Notes under the pieces: model-generated
What the model saw: the letters and a program-made list of their open reading frames with translations, nothing else
The model's database searches: none
What the model was told of the DNA's origin: nothing
DNA from: Pseudomonas lini
GTDB lineage: Bacteria > Pseudomonadota > Gammaproteobacteria > Pseudomonadales > Pseudomonadaceae
Direction of reading: 5' to 3'
Length of the DNA stretch: 64,000 nt
NCBI RefSeq assembly: GCF_030812475.1
Contig: NZ_JAUSSR010000019.1
Span: forward strand, 48,951-112,950
Part shown: positions 34,715 through 44,144 of the stretch, in pieces
How the letters are laid out: each line of letters begins with the position of its first letter
Position numbering within the stretch: position 1 is the stretch's first letter
Program-made: the position numbers and the translations under genes

Positions 34715-34807
34715 TATTTCCGAGTCAGGTTTCACCTGGCCCGAGATTGAAAAGCCTCGAAGCTTTCCAGTCAGACGAGTTACTTGGGCGAAAGTCCAAA
34801 GCGATAC

Positions 34808-34884
34808 GCAGCGGTAGTTCAGTCGGTTAGAATACCGGCCTGTCACGCCGGGGGTCGCGGGTTCGAGTCCCGTCCGCTGCGCCA
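34808..34884 (+). tRNA. tRNA-Asp (anticodon GUC), copy 2
   Basis: This 77-base copy is identical to 34638-34714, 170 bases downstream. The spacer between them differs from the other spacers. It is probably processed from one transcript with copy 1 and tRNA-Val. Confidence 0.96.
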
Positions 34885-34970
34885 TATCTGCTCCAAGGCC
34901 CACTGAACGCCTTGGTGCTACGAAGGAGATTGCTGGCAAGCCAGCGTCTGATTCGAGTCGATAGCAAAGA

Positions 34971-34996
34971 CCCTGGTCGAAAGACCGGGGTTTTTT
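34971..34996 (+). terminator. Rho-independent terminator of the tRNA cluster
   Basis: CCCTGGTC-GAAA-GACCGGGG (one G-T pair) is followed by TTTTTT. A stretch of about 275 bases to the sigma gene holds no gene I can support. Confidence 0.9.
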
Positions 34997-35225
34997 GTAT
35001 CTGCGATTTGGCTTTTTCCTGCATTCGCCTCCTGGCGCCTCACCTCTTAGTGCCCGTTGATCCGTTAGGCACGATGATCCTGTCTTTCTCCATGCCGGCG
35101 CTCAACTGTGCCCAGACCTGCCCGGTCGGGGGCTGCGAGCTTAAAGCGCCTGTCTTTTGTTCATGTAATCCAATGAACACCTTCTCTAAACCGTATAAAA
35201 CGCTTGGATTGAGGTCACAACACTA

Positions 35226-35244
35226 ATTAGAATGAGTCGCATTT
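35226..35244. promoter_or_regulatory. Putative Fur box upstream of the ECF sigma gene
   Basis: The complement reads AAATGCGACTCATTCTAAT, an imperfect palindrome (AATG...CATT) matching the Fur consensus GATAATGATAATCATTATC at about two thirds of positions. It is 30 bases before the sigma ATG, where iron-starvation control is expected. Confidence 0.6.
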
Positions 35245-35273
35245 AAAATATTTTCTGCGCAGGGTTCCTTGAC

Positions 35274-35783
35274 ATGAGTGAAGCAGCGATGCCGGCGGCG
35301 CAACATTTCCACGACTTGTACCGCGACCATCGTGGCTGGCTCGAAAGCTGGTTGAGGCGACGCATGAGCAACGGCAGCGACGCGGCGGACCTGAGCCAGG
35401 ATACCTTCCTGCGGGTGCTTGCCAGCTCCCAGCGCATTGCCGACCTGCAGGAACCCCGCGCCTATCTGGCGACCGTCGGCAAGCGGCTGCTCGCCAACTT
35501 CTACAAGCGTCGCAGTCTCGAGCAGGCCTACCTCGATGCCCTGATGCTGATGCCGGAGGAGTGTGTGCCGTCGCCGGAGCAGCGCTGGTTGCTCCTGGAA
35601 GCGCTGCAAGCCCTGGACGAATTGCTCGATGGTTTGCCGGTCGCGGTGCGCCGGGCCTTTCTCTGGAGCCAGCTGGAAGGCCTGGGTTATGCCGAGATCG
35701 GCGAGCGCCTGCAAGTCTCCGAGCGCACGATCAAGCGCTATATGGCCCAAGCCTACGAACATTGCCTGCTGGTGGAATGGTGA
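35274..35783 (+). CDS. acsS: FecI-type ECF sigma factor of the achromobactin locus
   Basis: This 169-residue sigma-70 group IV factor has region 2 (FHDLYRDHRGWLESWLRRR...AADLSQDTFLRVL) and region 4 with a helix-turn-helix (GYAEIGERLQVSERTIKRYMAQAYEHCLL). It should direct transcription of the receptor and perhaps the acs genes when activated through FecR. P. syringae has an analogous sigma factor called AcsS at its achromobactin locus; the symbol is given by context. The FecR gene overlaps its stop. Confidence 0.85.
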   Translation: MSEAAMPAAQHFHDLYRDHRGWLESWLRRRMSNGSDAADLSQDTFLRVLASSQRIADLQEPRAYLATVGKRLLANFYKRRSLEQAYLDALMLMPEECVPSPEQRWLLLEALQALDELLDGLPVAVRRAFLWSQLEGLGYAEIGERLQVSERTIKRYMAQAYEHCLLVEW

Positions 35784-36730
35784 CAGGTTCGCCCCCTTCG
35801 GCCGAAGCTCGCCAGGTCGTGCGAGCCGCCGCTCAATGGCTGGCACTCATGGAATCAGGCGCCGCCAGTGACCGTGACCGTGCCAATCTGCAGCACTGGC
35901 GTGACAGCCACCCCAGTCACGAACACGCCTGGCAGAAGGCCCAACTGTTGCGCCAACGCTTTGCCGACCTGCCGCCGACACTGGCCATGGCCAGCCTCGA
36001 TCGACCTCAGACCAGCCGGCGCAAGGTGCTCAAGCGCGCCGTGGGGGCGGTGGCGTTGGTGCCGGCCGCCTGGCTGATCAGCCGGCAGCTTCCGGTGGAT
36101 GTCTGGCGCGCCGACCTGCGAACCGCGACCGGGGAGGGCAAAACGGTCCAGCTGGCCGATGGCAGTTCGTTGCAGCTGAACACCGCGAGTGCCGTCGACA
36201 TCGATTTGCAGAACCGGCGACTGACCCTGGTCGAAGGCGAAATCGCGCTGAACGTACCCGGAACCTCGCCGCTGACGGTCCAGACGCAGTTCGGGCAAGT
36301 GGTCGTCAGTCAGGGGCAGGTGTGCGTTCGTCAGCGGCAGACGGGGTGCCGGGTGTCGGTGCTTAAAGGCGCGGTGCAGTTGCAGCCGTTGCGCGGCCCG
36401 GTCTTTTCGTTGCGCGCCGGCCAGCAAGTCAGCCTGCTGGCGGCGGGTGCCGGTGCGGTGGAGCCTTTCGACGTGCTGGCCCCCGGTTGGCGAGACGGTG
36501 TATTGATGGCGCAGAACCAGCCCCTGGGGGATTTTCTGCGCGAACTCAGCAGCTATCGCCCGGGCGTGTTGCGCTGGGAACCGGCGCTCGAATCCCTGCG
36601 CGTCACCGGCAGTTTCCGCCTTGAAGACACCGATCGCATCCTGTCGTTGCTGGCCGCCAGCTTGCCGCTGGAGGTGCATAGGCGCACCCGGTACTGGGTG
36701 ACCTTGGTGCCGCGCGAAAATATTGCATGA
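35777..36730 (+). CDS. FecR-type anti-sigma / signal-transducing membrane protein
   Basis: The protein has 317 residues. The N-terminal cytoplasmic domain (DUF4880-like, AAQWLALMESGAASDRDRANLQHW) is followed by basic RRKVLKRA and one membrane helix (about 95-113). The periplasmic FecR domain (TGEGKTVQLADGSSLQLNTASAV) and a C-terminal STN-like segment follow. It should carry the signal from the STN domain of the receptor to the sigma factor. ATG 35777 overlaps the sigma stop; GTG 35780 is an alternative. Confidence 0.9.
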   Translation: MVTGSPPSAEARQVVRAAAQWLALMESGAASDRDRANLQHWRDSHPSHEHAWQKAQLLRQRFADLPPTLAMASLDRPQTSRRKVLKRAVGAVALVPAAWLISRQLPVDVWRADLRTATGEGKTVQLADGSSLQLNTASAVDIDLQNRRLTLVEGEIALNVPGTSPLTVQTQFGQVVVSQGQVCVRQRQTGCRVSVLKGAVQLQPLRGPVFSLRAGQQVSLLAAGAGAVEPFDVLAPGWRDGVLMAQNQPLGDFLRELSSYRPGVLRWEPALESLRVTGSFRLEDTDRILSLLAASLPLEVHRRTRYWVTLVPRENIA

Positions 36731-36797
36731 GGCGTGTCCCCTTTTTTCGCTCCGTTTGTCATTCAAGGCAAGTGAAACGAAATCAGAGAGATTCTCA

Positions 36798-39221
36798 ATG
36801 CCCGCAGTGATGCCCTGCAGTACGCGTCTGGCTCCTTCCAGGCTGCGCCCGTTGTTGCACCTGAGTCTGCTGTTGAGTCTGGGTGCCTGTCCGTTATTCG
36901 TCGCGGTCAGCCATGCCGAAGACAGCCCGCGTCGCAGTTACCAGGTGCCCGCCGGCAGCCTCGGCGCCGCATTGACCCGCTTCGCCGGATTGGCCGGGGT
37001 CAACCTGTCGGTGGACCCGGCCCTGGTCAACGGTCGCAACAGCCCAGGATTGTCGGGGGACTACGCGCTGGAGGAGGGCTTTGCCCGGTTGCTGCAGGGT
37101 TCCGGGCTGCAACTGCAGTCGGTGGGCGAACAGGCTTACATCCTGACCCCGGCGCCAGAAGGCGGCAGCCTGCAACTGGCCCCCACCTCGATTCTCGGGG
37201 CCACGGGCGGCGAGGGCGGCGATGTCTATCCGGGCGGGCAGGTCGCGCGCCGCAGTTCCCAAGGCTTGCTCGGCTCCAGGGACTTCATGGAAACGCCTTT
37301 CAGCGTGACCACCTACACCAGTGAGGCGGTCAAGAACCAGCAGGCTCGAACCCTGGGCGAACTGATCGCCAGCGATCCTTCGGTTCGCGCCACCAACCCG
37401 GCGGGCGGGCGCTATGAGCAGTTCACCATTCGCGGGTTGAGCCTGTTCAACAGTGACGTCGCCTACAACGGCCTCTACGGCATCCTGCCGACCTATACCA
37501 TCGACATGGAGATGGCGGACCGCGTCGATGTCATCAAGGGCCCGAGCCAGCTGATCAACGGCATCTCGCCGCGGGGCAGCGTGGGGGGCGGGATCAACGT
37601 GGTGCCCAAGCGCGCGACCGACAAGCCCATCACCTCGTTTACCGGCATGTACGCATCCGACAGCCAGGTCGGTGGTGCCGTGGATGTCGGCCGCCGCTTT
37701 GGCGAAGACAACAAGTTCGGTCTGCGTTTCAACGGCGTGAAGCAGTCCGGCGATACCGAATGGGATCACCAGAATGTCGACCGCGAGATGGCCGTGCTCG
37801 GCCTGGATTTTCGCGGCGAACGCCTGCGACTGTCGACGGACATCGGCCGCACCGAGCGTGACACCGATGCCCCGCAGGAGCGGGTGCAGGTCGGTCCCAA
37901 CGCGCAGGTCCCCCGTGCCAGCGATGTGCGTCGCAACTATGCGCAGCCCTGGAGCCAGGCGAGCACCAACGACACCTTCGGCACCGTGAACGCCGAATAC
38001 GACGTCAACGATTCCGTGATGCTGTACGGCGGTGCGGGTGCGCGCAAAAGTAATCATGACTTCCTGCGCCATGCCGTTGCGGTTACCAACGACGCCGGCG
38101 ATTTCAGCGTGCAGCCCCGTGATTTCACCCGCGACGAAAATGTGCGCACGGCCACGGCAGGGGTGCGCAACTGGTTCCATACCGGGCCGGTGAGCCACGA
38201 AGTCAACCTGGCCGCCAGCTACTTCTACATGGACTTTGAAAACGGCGGTGCCCGTTATGGCGCGGCCCCAAGCAACATCTACAACCCGGTGGAAACGCCG
38301 ACCCCGAACACCCCGACCCGGCTGGACTCGAAGGTCTACACCGAGAACCGCTTCAGCGGCGTGGCGTTGTCCGACACCCTCGGCTTCTTCGATGACCGGC
38401 TGCTGCTGACCCTCGGTGCTCGCTGGCAGCGGGTGCAGGTTGACGACTGGGCGGATGATGTCAAAGGCGACACCGCCTACGATGAGGAAAAGGTCTCGCC
38501 GTCGGGCGGCGTCCTGTTCAAGGCGACCGACAAGCTGTCACTGTATGCCAACTACATGGAAGGCCTGAGCCAGGGCAAGATCGCGCCGTCCACTTCGGTG
38601 AACGAGGACGAGATCTTCCCGCCATTCATCAGCCGCCAGGTCGAGGTCGGTGCCAAGTATGACGCCGGTGCCTTCGCCGTGACCGCCGCGGTGTTCCGGA
38701 TCAAGCAGCCGGCCTACGAGACCAACGCCACCACGCGGGTCTTCGGCCCCAACGGCAAGCGTGAGAATACGGGTGTGGAGCTGAGCGTTTTCGGCGAACC
38801 GCTTGACGGTTTCCGCCTGCTCGGCGGTGTCATGTACATCGACAGCGAGTTGAAGGAGACCACCGATGGCACCTTCGACGGCAACCGGGCGCCGGCCACG
38901 CCCAAATACAACGTCAACCTGGGCGCCGAGTGGGACGTACCGACCGTCCAGGGCCTGACCCTGACCAGCCGTGGCATCTATTCCAGCTCGCAGTACCTGG
39001 ACCAGTCCAACAACAAGGAGATCGATGCCTGGGAGCGTTTCGACGTGGGCGCACGCTACGCGTTCAAGGTCGAGCAGAAGAACATCACCCTGCGGGCCAA
39101 CATCGAGAACGTGGCGGACAAGCGCTACTGGAGTTCGGCCGGCGCCTCGGATGACAGCGAGCCTGGCTTGACGCTGTCGACCCCGCGCACCTACCTGCTT
39201 TCGGCCACTGTCGACTTCTGA
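36798..39221 (+). CDS. TonB-dependent siderophore receptor with STN signalling domain (probable ferric-achromobactin receptor)
   Basis: This 807-residue outer-membrane receptor has a signal peptide ending at SHA-ED (residue about 42) and an STN domain (YQVPAGSLGAALTRFAGLAGVNL, about 48-120). The plug (FMETPFSVTTYTSEAVKNQQA...FTIRGL) and a beta barrel with terminal Phe (ATVDF) follow. With the sigma/FecR pair upstream it is a cell-surface signalling system. ATG 36798 is chosen for the signal peptide. Ferric achromobactin as ligand is inferred from the downstream genes. Confidence 0.92.
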   Translation: MPAVMPCSTRLAPSRLRPLLHLSLLLSLGACPLFVAVSHAEDSPRRSYQVPAGSLGAALTRFAGLAGVNLSVDPALVNGRNSPGLSGDYALEEGFARLLQGSGLQLQSVGEQAYILTPAPEGGSLQLAPTSILGATGGEGGDVYPGGQVARRSSQGLLGSRDFMETPFSVTTYTSEAVKNQQARTLGELIASDPSVRATNPAGGRYEQFTIRGLSLFNSDVAYNGLYGILPTYTIDMEMADRVDVIKGPSQLINGISPRGSVGGGINVVPKRATDKPITSFTGMYASDSQVGGAVDVGRRFGEDNKFGLRFNGVKQSGDTEWDHQNVDREMAVLGLDFRGERLRLSTDIGRTERDTDAPQERVQVGPNAQVPRASDVRRNYAQPWSQASTNDTFGTVNAEYDVNDSVMLYGGAGARKSNHDFLRHAVAVTNDAGDFSVQPRDFTRDENVRTATAGVRNWFHTGPVSHEVNLAASYFYMDFENGGARYGAAPSNIYNPVETPTPNTPTRLDSKVYTENRFSGVALSDTLGFFDDRLLLTLGARWQRVQVDDWADDVKGDTAYDEEKVSPSGGVLFKATDKLSLYANYMEGLSQGKIAPSTSVNEDEIFPPFISRQVEVGAKYDAGAFAVTAAVFRIKQPAYETNATTRVFGPNGKRENTGVELSVFGEPLDGFRLLGGVMYIDSELKETTDGTFDGNRAPATPKYNVNLGAEWDVPTVQGLTLTSRGIYSSSQYLDQSNNKEIDAWERFDVGARYAFKVEQKNITLRANIENVADKRYWSSAGASDDSEPGLTLSTPRTYLLSATVDF

Positions 39222-39523
39222 TTTGCCCCGTCATGCGCCCCAGGGAGCGGGGCGCTTTGTTGGACGGATTCGTATAGAGGAAGATCATATGCACACCGTC
39301 AGTTAAACAACGATCAAGACACTTGCGAATAAGTTGCTGTCTGTTGGCGACCTCTATCGAAGCTGTTATTGCATGACAAGATCATGGCTAGACCATGGCA
39401 CTTTCCAGAGTTAATACCAGGTTCATTAACTTGGTCTTTGGCGTGCCTGATAGTTTTTAAAAGTAGTTCCCGTCGCTATAGATCAATATCCAAATAATTA
39501 CTAAGAATTAGTTGCAACAACTT

Positions 39524-39542
39524 GTTAATGAGAATAAGTTGC
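39524..39542 (+). promoter_or_regulatory. Putative Fur box upstream of acsF
   Basis: GTTAATGAGAATAAGTTGC matches the 19-base Fur consensus at 13 positions. It is 27 bases before the acsF ATG. It lies in a 347-base gene-free, AT-richer gap (39222-39568) that must hold the biosynthetic promoter. I see no convincing -35/-10 pair for the ECF sigma factor there. Confidence 0.65.
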
Positions 39543-39568
39543 ATATCGAATTTAACGAGGGTGAACCG

Positions 39569-40945
39569 ATGTTGAATGATGGCGTATTGCACTCTAATCC
39601 ACTGCAAAAAACCAATGCCGACTATCTGGCTCGACAAAGCAAGTTCGAATCCAATGTGCGCAGTTACCCACGCAAGTTGCCGTTGGCGATCGCCAAGGCA
39701 CACGGGCTCTGGGTCACCGATGTCGAGGGCCATACTTATCTCGATTGCCTGGCCGGTGCCGGCACCCTGGCCCTGGGCCACAATCACCCGGCCGTCATGG
39801 CCAGCCTCGACAGCTTCCTCGCTTCAGGCCTGCCGATGCACACGCTGGACCTGACCACCGCGGTCAAGGACGCTTTCAGCGAAACCCTGCTCAGCCTGCT
39901 GCCGAACCAGGGTCGTGATTATTGCCTGCAATTTTGCGGGCCGTCCGGGGCGGATGCGGTGGAGGCCGCGCTGAAACTGGCCAAGACCTTTACCGGTCGC
40001 AACAACATCATCAGCTTCTGCGGGGCCTACCATGGCATGACCCACGGCGCCCTGGCCCTGACCGGCAACACCGCGCCGAAAAATGCCATCGCCAGCCTGA
40101 TGCCCGGGGTGCAGTTCATGCCGTACCCCCACGAATATCGTTGCCCGCTGGGCATTGGCGGTGAGACCGGGGTCGAGGCCCTGACCCACTATTTCACCCA
40201 GTTCATCGAGGACGTGGAAAGCGGCGTATCACTGCCGGCGGCGGTGATCCTGGAAGCGGTGCAGGGCGAGGGCGGGGTCAACTGTGCTCCGGCCAGCTGG
40301 CTGCGGGCGATCCGCGAGGTGACGCGCAAGCACGGGATCCTGCTGATCCTCGACGAAGTGCAGACCGGCTTCGGCCGCACCGGCAAGATGTTTGCCTTCG
40401 AGCACGCCGACATCGAGCCGGACCTGATCGTCATGTCCAAGGCGGTCGGTGGCGGTTTGCCCATGGCCGTGCTAGGCATCCGCCGGGAATTCGACGCCTG
40501 GGAGCCCGGCAACCATGCCGGCACCTTCCGGGGCAACCAGATGGCCATGGCCGCCGGGCTGGCGACGTTACAAGTGCTGCAACAGCAAAACCTCGCCGTC
40601 CAGGCCGAGCGCCAAGGTCGGTGGATCAAGGACCGGTTGATCGAGTTGCAGGCGCATTACCCGGCCTTGGGCCAGGTGCGCGGGCGCGGCCTGATGCTGG
40701 GCATCGAGATCGTCGACGAGCGCCAGCCGGCCGATCGCCTTGGGCATTTCCCGATGGACCCGGCGCTGGCCGCGGCGATCCAGCAACAGTGCTTCAAACA
40801 AGGCCTGTTACTGGAACGCGGGGGGCGCAAGGGCAATGTCATCCGCTTGTTGCCGCCGTTGATTATCGACGACGAACAATGCCGGCAAGTCATTCGGCGT
40901 TTCGATAACGCCGTGGCTGCAGCGGTGGTGAAGTTACGCACTTGA
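39569..40945 (+). CDS. acsF: Diaminobutyrate-2-oxoglutarate aminotransferase
   Basis: This 458-residue class III PLP aminotransferase has a PLP lysine in VMSKAVGGGLP, an aspartate in LILDEVQTGFGRTG and GPSGADAVEAALKLA at the cofactor phosphate. It makes L-2,4-diaminobutyrate, a building block of achromobactin. ATG 39569 with GAGGGTGAACCG is preferred to a start 19 codons upstream that would run through the Fur box. It is the first biosynthetic gene; 213 bases separate it from acsD. Confidence 0.9.
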   Translation: MLNDGVLHSNPLQKTNADYLARQSKFESNVRSYPRKLPLAIAKAHGLWVTDVEGHTYLDCLAGAGTLALGHNHPAVMASLDSFLASGLPMHTLDLTTAVKDAFSETLLSLLPNQGRDYCLQFCGPSGADAVEAALKLAKTFTGRNNIISFCGAYHGMTHGALALTGNTAPKNAIASLMPGVQFMPYPHEYRCPLGIGGETGVEALTHYFTQFIEDVESGVSLPAAVILEAVQGEGGVNCAPASWLRAIREVTRKHGILLILDEVQTGFGRTGKMFAFEHADIEPDLIVMSKAVGGGLPMAVLGIRREFDAWEPGNHAGTFRGNQMAMAAGLATLQVLQQQNLAVQAERQGRWIKDRLIELQAHYPALGQVRGRGLMLGIEIVDERQPADRLGHFPMDPALAAAIQQQCFKQGLLLERGGRKGNVIRLLPPLIIDDEQCRQVIRRFDNAVAAAVVKLRT

Positions 40946-41158
40946 ATGAACTAATCGAAGTTGCATCAGTCCCCAGTCATATTGAAGATTAATGACAGTG
41001 GCGCCAGTCACTTTGATCGTCGCCTGATTATATGAAAGGTTCAGTGAAGTGATCTCGTTACGTGGGGTTTTGTCGGCTGTTTAATCTGTCGAACATTCAC
41101 TTGTTTTTTTCGCCCTATAACGTATCCAGTGACCTCGCAGGGCTACTGTGGAGCACCC

Positions 41159-42940
41159 ATGAATCATCCAGATCGCAAAGTTTTATCAAACATGGTCAGT
41201 GAATTGGCGACGACCTGCGCGTTGCTTAATTGCTTGATCAAAGAGTTTGCCTTGCCGGAAAACTGCCTCAGTTACAGCTGGCCGATGCAGATGCAAGGCA
41301 TCGCCCCGGGCAGTTATCTCGAGGGCCTGGAATGGAAGGGCATTCCCCTGACCATCACGCTGCCCAACCGGCAGCAGTTTTTCGTCATGGTGGACCGTCG
41401 TGACGGTCTGGGCAGCCATCGCTACCTGTCGGACGTCTATGCCCGGCGCGGTGACGGCGATTGGTCGAGCCTGAGGTTTGCCGAATTCGTCGAGCAGATG
41501 CTCGCGGCGTGCGAACACATGACCCGCGCCAGCAACGACGAATTGCTGGACCAGGTGCTGCAAAGCCAATTGCTGACCGCGGCCATCGTCGGCCACAACT
41601 CGCCGATGGACGCCGACCCGCTCAGCGGCTATCTGGCCAGCGAGCAGGGCTTGTGGTTCGGCCATCCGAATCACCCGGCACCCAAGGCGCGCCTGTGGCC
41701 CGCGCATCTGTCCCAGGAAACCTATGCGCCGGAATTCCAGGCCCGCACACCCTTGCACCTGTTCGAGGTGCCGCTGGAAGGGCTCAGCGTCGGCGCCAAC
41801 GGCCTGAGCAAGGCCCAGGTGCTGGCCGGTTTTGCCGATCAGGCCCAGGCGCGGCCAGGTCACGCGGTGATCTGCATGCACCCGGTCCAGGCGCAGTTGT
41901 TCATGCAGGACGCCCGGGTGCAGCGCCTGCTGAAATCCGCGGCGATCGTCGATCTTGGAGCCACGGGCCTGATGGCCAATCCCACCGCGTCCATCCGCAC
42001 CTGGTACATCGAGGGCCACGGGTTTTTCATCAAGGGCTCACTGAACGTGCGCATCACCAATTGCGTGAGGAAAAACGCCTGGTATGAACTGGAAAGCGCG
42101 CTGATGATCGACCGGATCTTCCGCAACCTGCAACTGACCCAACCCGAGACGCTCGGTGGGCTGTCGGTGGTGGCCGAACCGGGCCTGCTGAGCTGGGCGC
42201 CGCTCCAGGCCAGCGAAGCCGACAGCCACTGGTTCCGCGAACAGACCGGGGCGATCCTGCGGGAGAACTTCTGCCTCGACACCGGCACCGACTGCAGCAT
42301 CATGGCCGGGACCCTGTTTGCCCGGGGCCTGCATCTGCGGCCACTGGTGCATGAGTTCCTGAGCCGGTTCAACGGCGACGACATTCTCGACCAACAGCTG
42401 TTGAGCTGGTTCGACGACTATCAGGCGCTGTTGCTGCGGCCGGTGCTGGCGCTGTTCTTCAACCACGGCATCGTGATGGAGCCGCATCTGCAGAACAGCG
42501 TGCTGGTGCATGACAACGGTTGTCCGCAACGCCTGCTGCTGCGGGACTTCGAAGGGGTCAAGCTGACCGGTGAGCTGGGCGCCTCGCGGATCGACGCCGA
42601 GGTTCATCCCCGGGTGCGTGAGTCGCTGCTCTATACCCGTCAGCAAGGCTGGAACCGCATCGTTTACTGCCTGTTCGTCAACAACCTGTCCGAAGCGGTG
42701 CTGGCCTTGAGCTGGGAGCGGCCGCACCTGGCGCCGCTGATGTGGCAAAGCGTCGAGCAGCAATTGATCAGCATCCGCGCCGAATTGACCCGTGCCGCGC
42801 CGGAGCTGGACGCGTTGATCGCCGGCCAGCCGATCGCCTGCAAGACCAATCTGAAAGTGCGCCTGGCCGCCAAGGCCGATCGCCAGGCCAGTTACGTCAA
42901 CCTGGTGTCCCCGTGGGGCAAGGAGGTCCAGCATGGATAA
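41159..42940 (+). CDS. acsD: NIS siderophore synthetase AcsD (IucA/IucC family)
   Basis: This 593-residue acyl-adenylating synthetase in the known achromobactin route joins citrate to L-serine. Family motifs are MHPVQAQLF, the ATP/citrate region NPTASIRTWYI, and the C-terminal EPHLQNSVL with LLRDFEGV. Of the three synthetases here it occupies the usual acsD position between acsF and acsE. Its stop lies 8 bases inside acsE. The upstream gap (40946-41158) may hold a second promoter. Confidence 0.9.
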   Translation: MNHPDRKVLSNMVSELATTCALLNCLIKEFALPENCLSYSWPMQMQGIAPGSYLEGLEWKGIPLTITLPNRQQFFVMVDRRDGLGSHRYLSDVYARRGDGDWSSLRFAEFVEQMLAACEHMTRASNDELLDQVLQSQLLTAAIVGHNSPMDADPLSGYLASEQGLWFGHPNHPAPKARLWPAHLSQETYAPEFQARTPLHLFEVPLEGLSVGANGLSKAQVLAGFADQAQARPGHAVICMHPVQAQLFMQDARVQRLLKSAAIVDLGATGLMANPTASIRTWYIEGHGFFIKGSLNVRITNCVRKNAWYELESALMIDRIFRNLQLTQPETLGGLSVVAEPGLLSWAPLQASEADSHWFREQTGAILRENFCLDTGTDCSIMAGTLFARGLHLRPLVHEFLSRFNGDDILDQQLLSWFDDYQALLLRPVLALFFNHGIVMEPHLQNSVLVHDNGCPQRLLLRDFEGVKLTGELGASRIDAEVHPRVRESLLYTRQQGWNRIVYCLFVNNLSEAVLALSWERPHLAPLMWQSVEQQLISIRAELTRAAPELDALIAGQPIACKTNLKVRLAAKADRQASYVNLVSPWGKEVQHG

Positions 42941-44144
42941 GCTGCCCGCAACGGTCGTGGCCGCCATCGATCAAGCCCGCGCCCGGCAGGAAGATCCCCT
43001 GGCCCTGTTCCTCTATGACCTCGATGCGCTGCGCCAGCACGTGGCGCAGGTGATGGCGGCACTGCCTGCGGGCGTGGAGCTTTACTACGCGATCAAGGCC
43101 AACAGCGAACCACAGATCCTTGCCACCGTGGCGCCGCTGGTGCACGGGTTCGAGATTTCCTCCGGCGGCGAGATCGATCGCCTCCAGGCCTGCCCGACGC
43201 GCAAGCCGTTCATCTTCTCCGGCCCCGGTAAACTGGATTCCGATCTGCGTGCTGCGCTTCTGCATCAGGTCGAAGCGATTCACATCGAAAGCCTCAATGA
43301 AATCGTCCGTCTGCAACGGTTGGCACTGGAAGCGGGGCGGGTGCAGGACGTGTTGTTGCGGATCAATCCCGAGCTGCCGTCGCCGCTGTCGAGCAAGCTG
43401 GCAATGGCCGGCACCGCCACGCCATTCGGGATCGATGAGTCGGAACTGGCCCGGGCGGTGAGCTGGGTCGATAACGCCAGCCATCTGCGGCTCAAGGGTT
43501 TCCACGTGCACGCGATGTCCCACCAGTCGCAGGTGGAGCGCCATGAGCAATTGCTCGACCTGTACCTGCAGCGCTGGCCGCAATGGAAGGCCTTGTCGGC
43601 GCAACCGGCGACCATCACCCATCTCAATGTGGGCGGAGGCCTGGGGGTCAATTACCTCGGCCCGCAGCAATTCGACTGGCAGCGCCTGTGCGCGCACCTG
43701 GGACGAAGCCTGGCGGCCTGTGCCGATGCGCCCGTCGTGCGCTTCGAACCCGGTCGTTTCATCAGCGCCTTCTGCGGCTATTACGCCATCGAAGTGCTGG
43801 ACAGCAAAACCAGTCACGGCAAACACTTCCTGGTCTGTCGCGGCGGCACCCATCAGTTCCGTCTGCCGGTGGCCCAGGGGCACGATCACCCGGTCATTCA
43901 CCTGCCCCGGCAGCGCCTGACATCGGCGGCGACACAGCAGGAATGGACCGTCGTCGGGCAGCTCTGTACGCCCAAGGATGTGCTCAGCCGTGACTGCCCG
44001 CTGACCGGGGTGGAGATCGGCGACATGCTGGTGCTGCCGCTGGCGGGCGCTTATGGCTACAACATTTCCCATGCCGATTTCCTCTGCCATCCGCGACCGT
44101 CGCAGGTGTTCGTGCAAGAGGCCGGAGTCGCATCGTGGGATTGA
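42933..44144 (+). CDS. acsE: PLP-dependent decarboxylase AcsE
   Basis: This 403-residue fold-III (alanine-racemase-type) decarboxylase has the PLP lysine in YYAIKAN (residue about 53), a histidine in FHVHAMSHQSQ, a glycine loop NVGGGLGVNY and a late LCTPKDVLSRDC cysteine/aspartate motif. In achromobactin assembly it decarboxylates O-citryl-serine to O-citryl-ethanolamine. It overlaps both neighbours, so it is strongly coupled to acsD and yhcA. Confidence 0.9.
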   Translation: MDKLPATVVAAIDQARARQEDPLALFLYDLDALRQHVAQVMAALPAGVELYYAIKANSEPQILATVAPLVHGFEISSGGEIDRLQACPTRKPFIFSGPGKLDSDLRAALLHQVEAIHIESLNEIVRLQRLALEAGRVQDVLLRINPELPSPLSSKLAMAGTATPFGIDESELARAVSWVDNASHLRLKGFHVHAMSHQSQVERHEQLLDLYLQRWPQWKALSAQPATITHLNVGGGLGVNYLGPQQFDWQRLCAHLGRSLAACADAPVVRFEPGRFISAFCGYYAIEVLDSKTSHGKHFLVCRGGTHQFRLPVAQGHDHPVIHLPRQRLTSAATQQEWTVVGQLCTPKDVLSRDCPLTGVEIGDMLVLPLAGAYGYNISHADFLCHPRPSQVFVQEAGVASWD

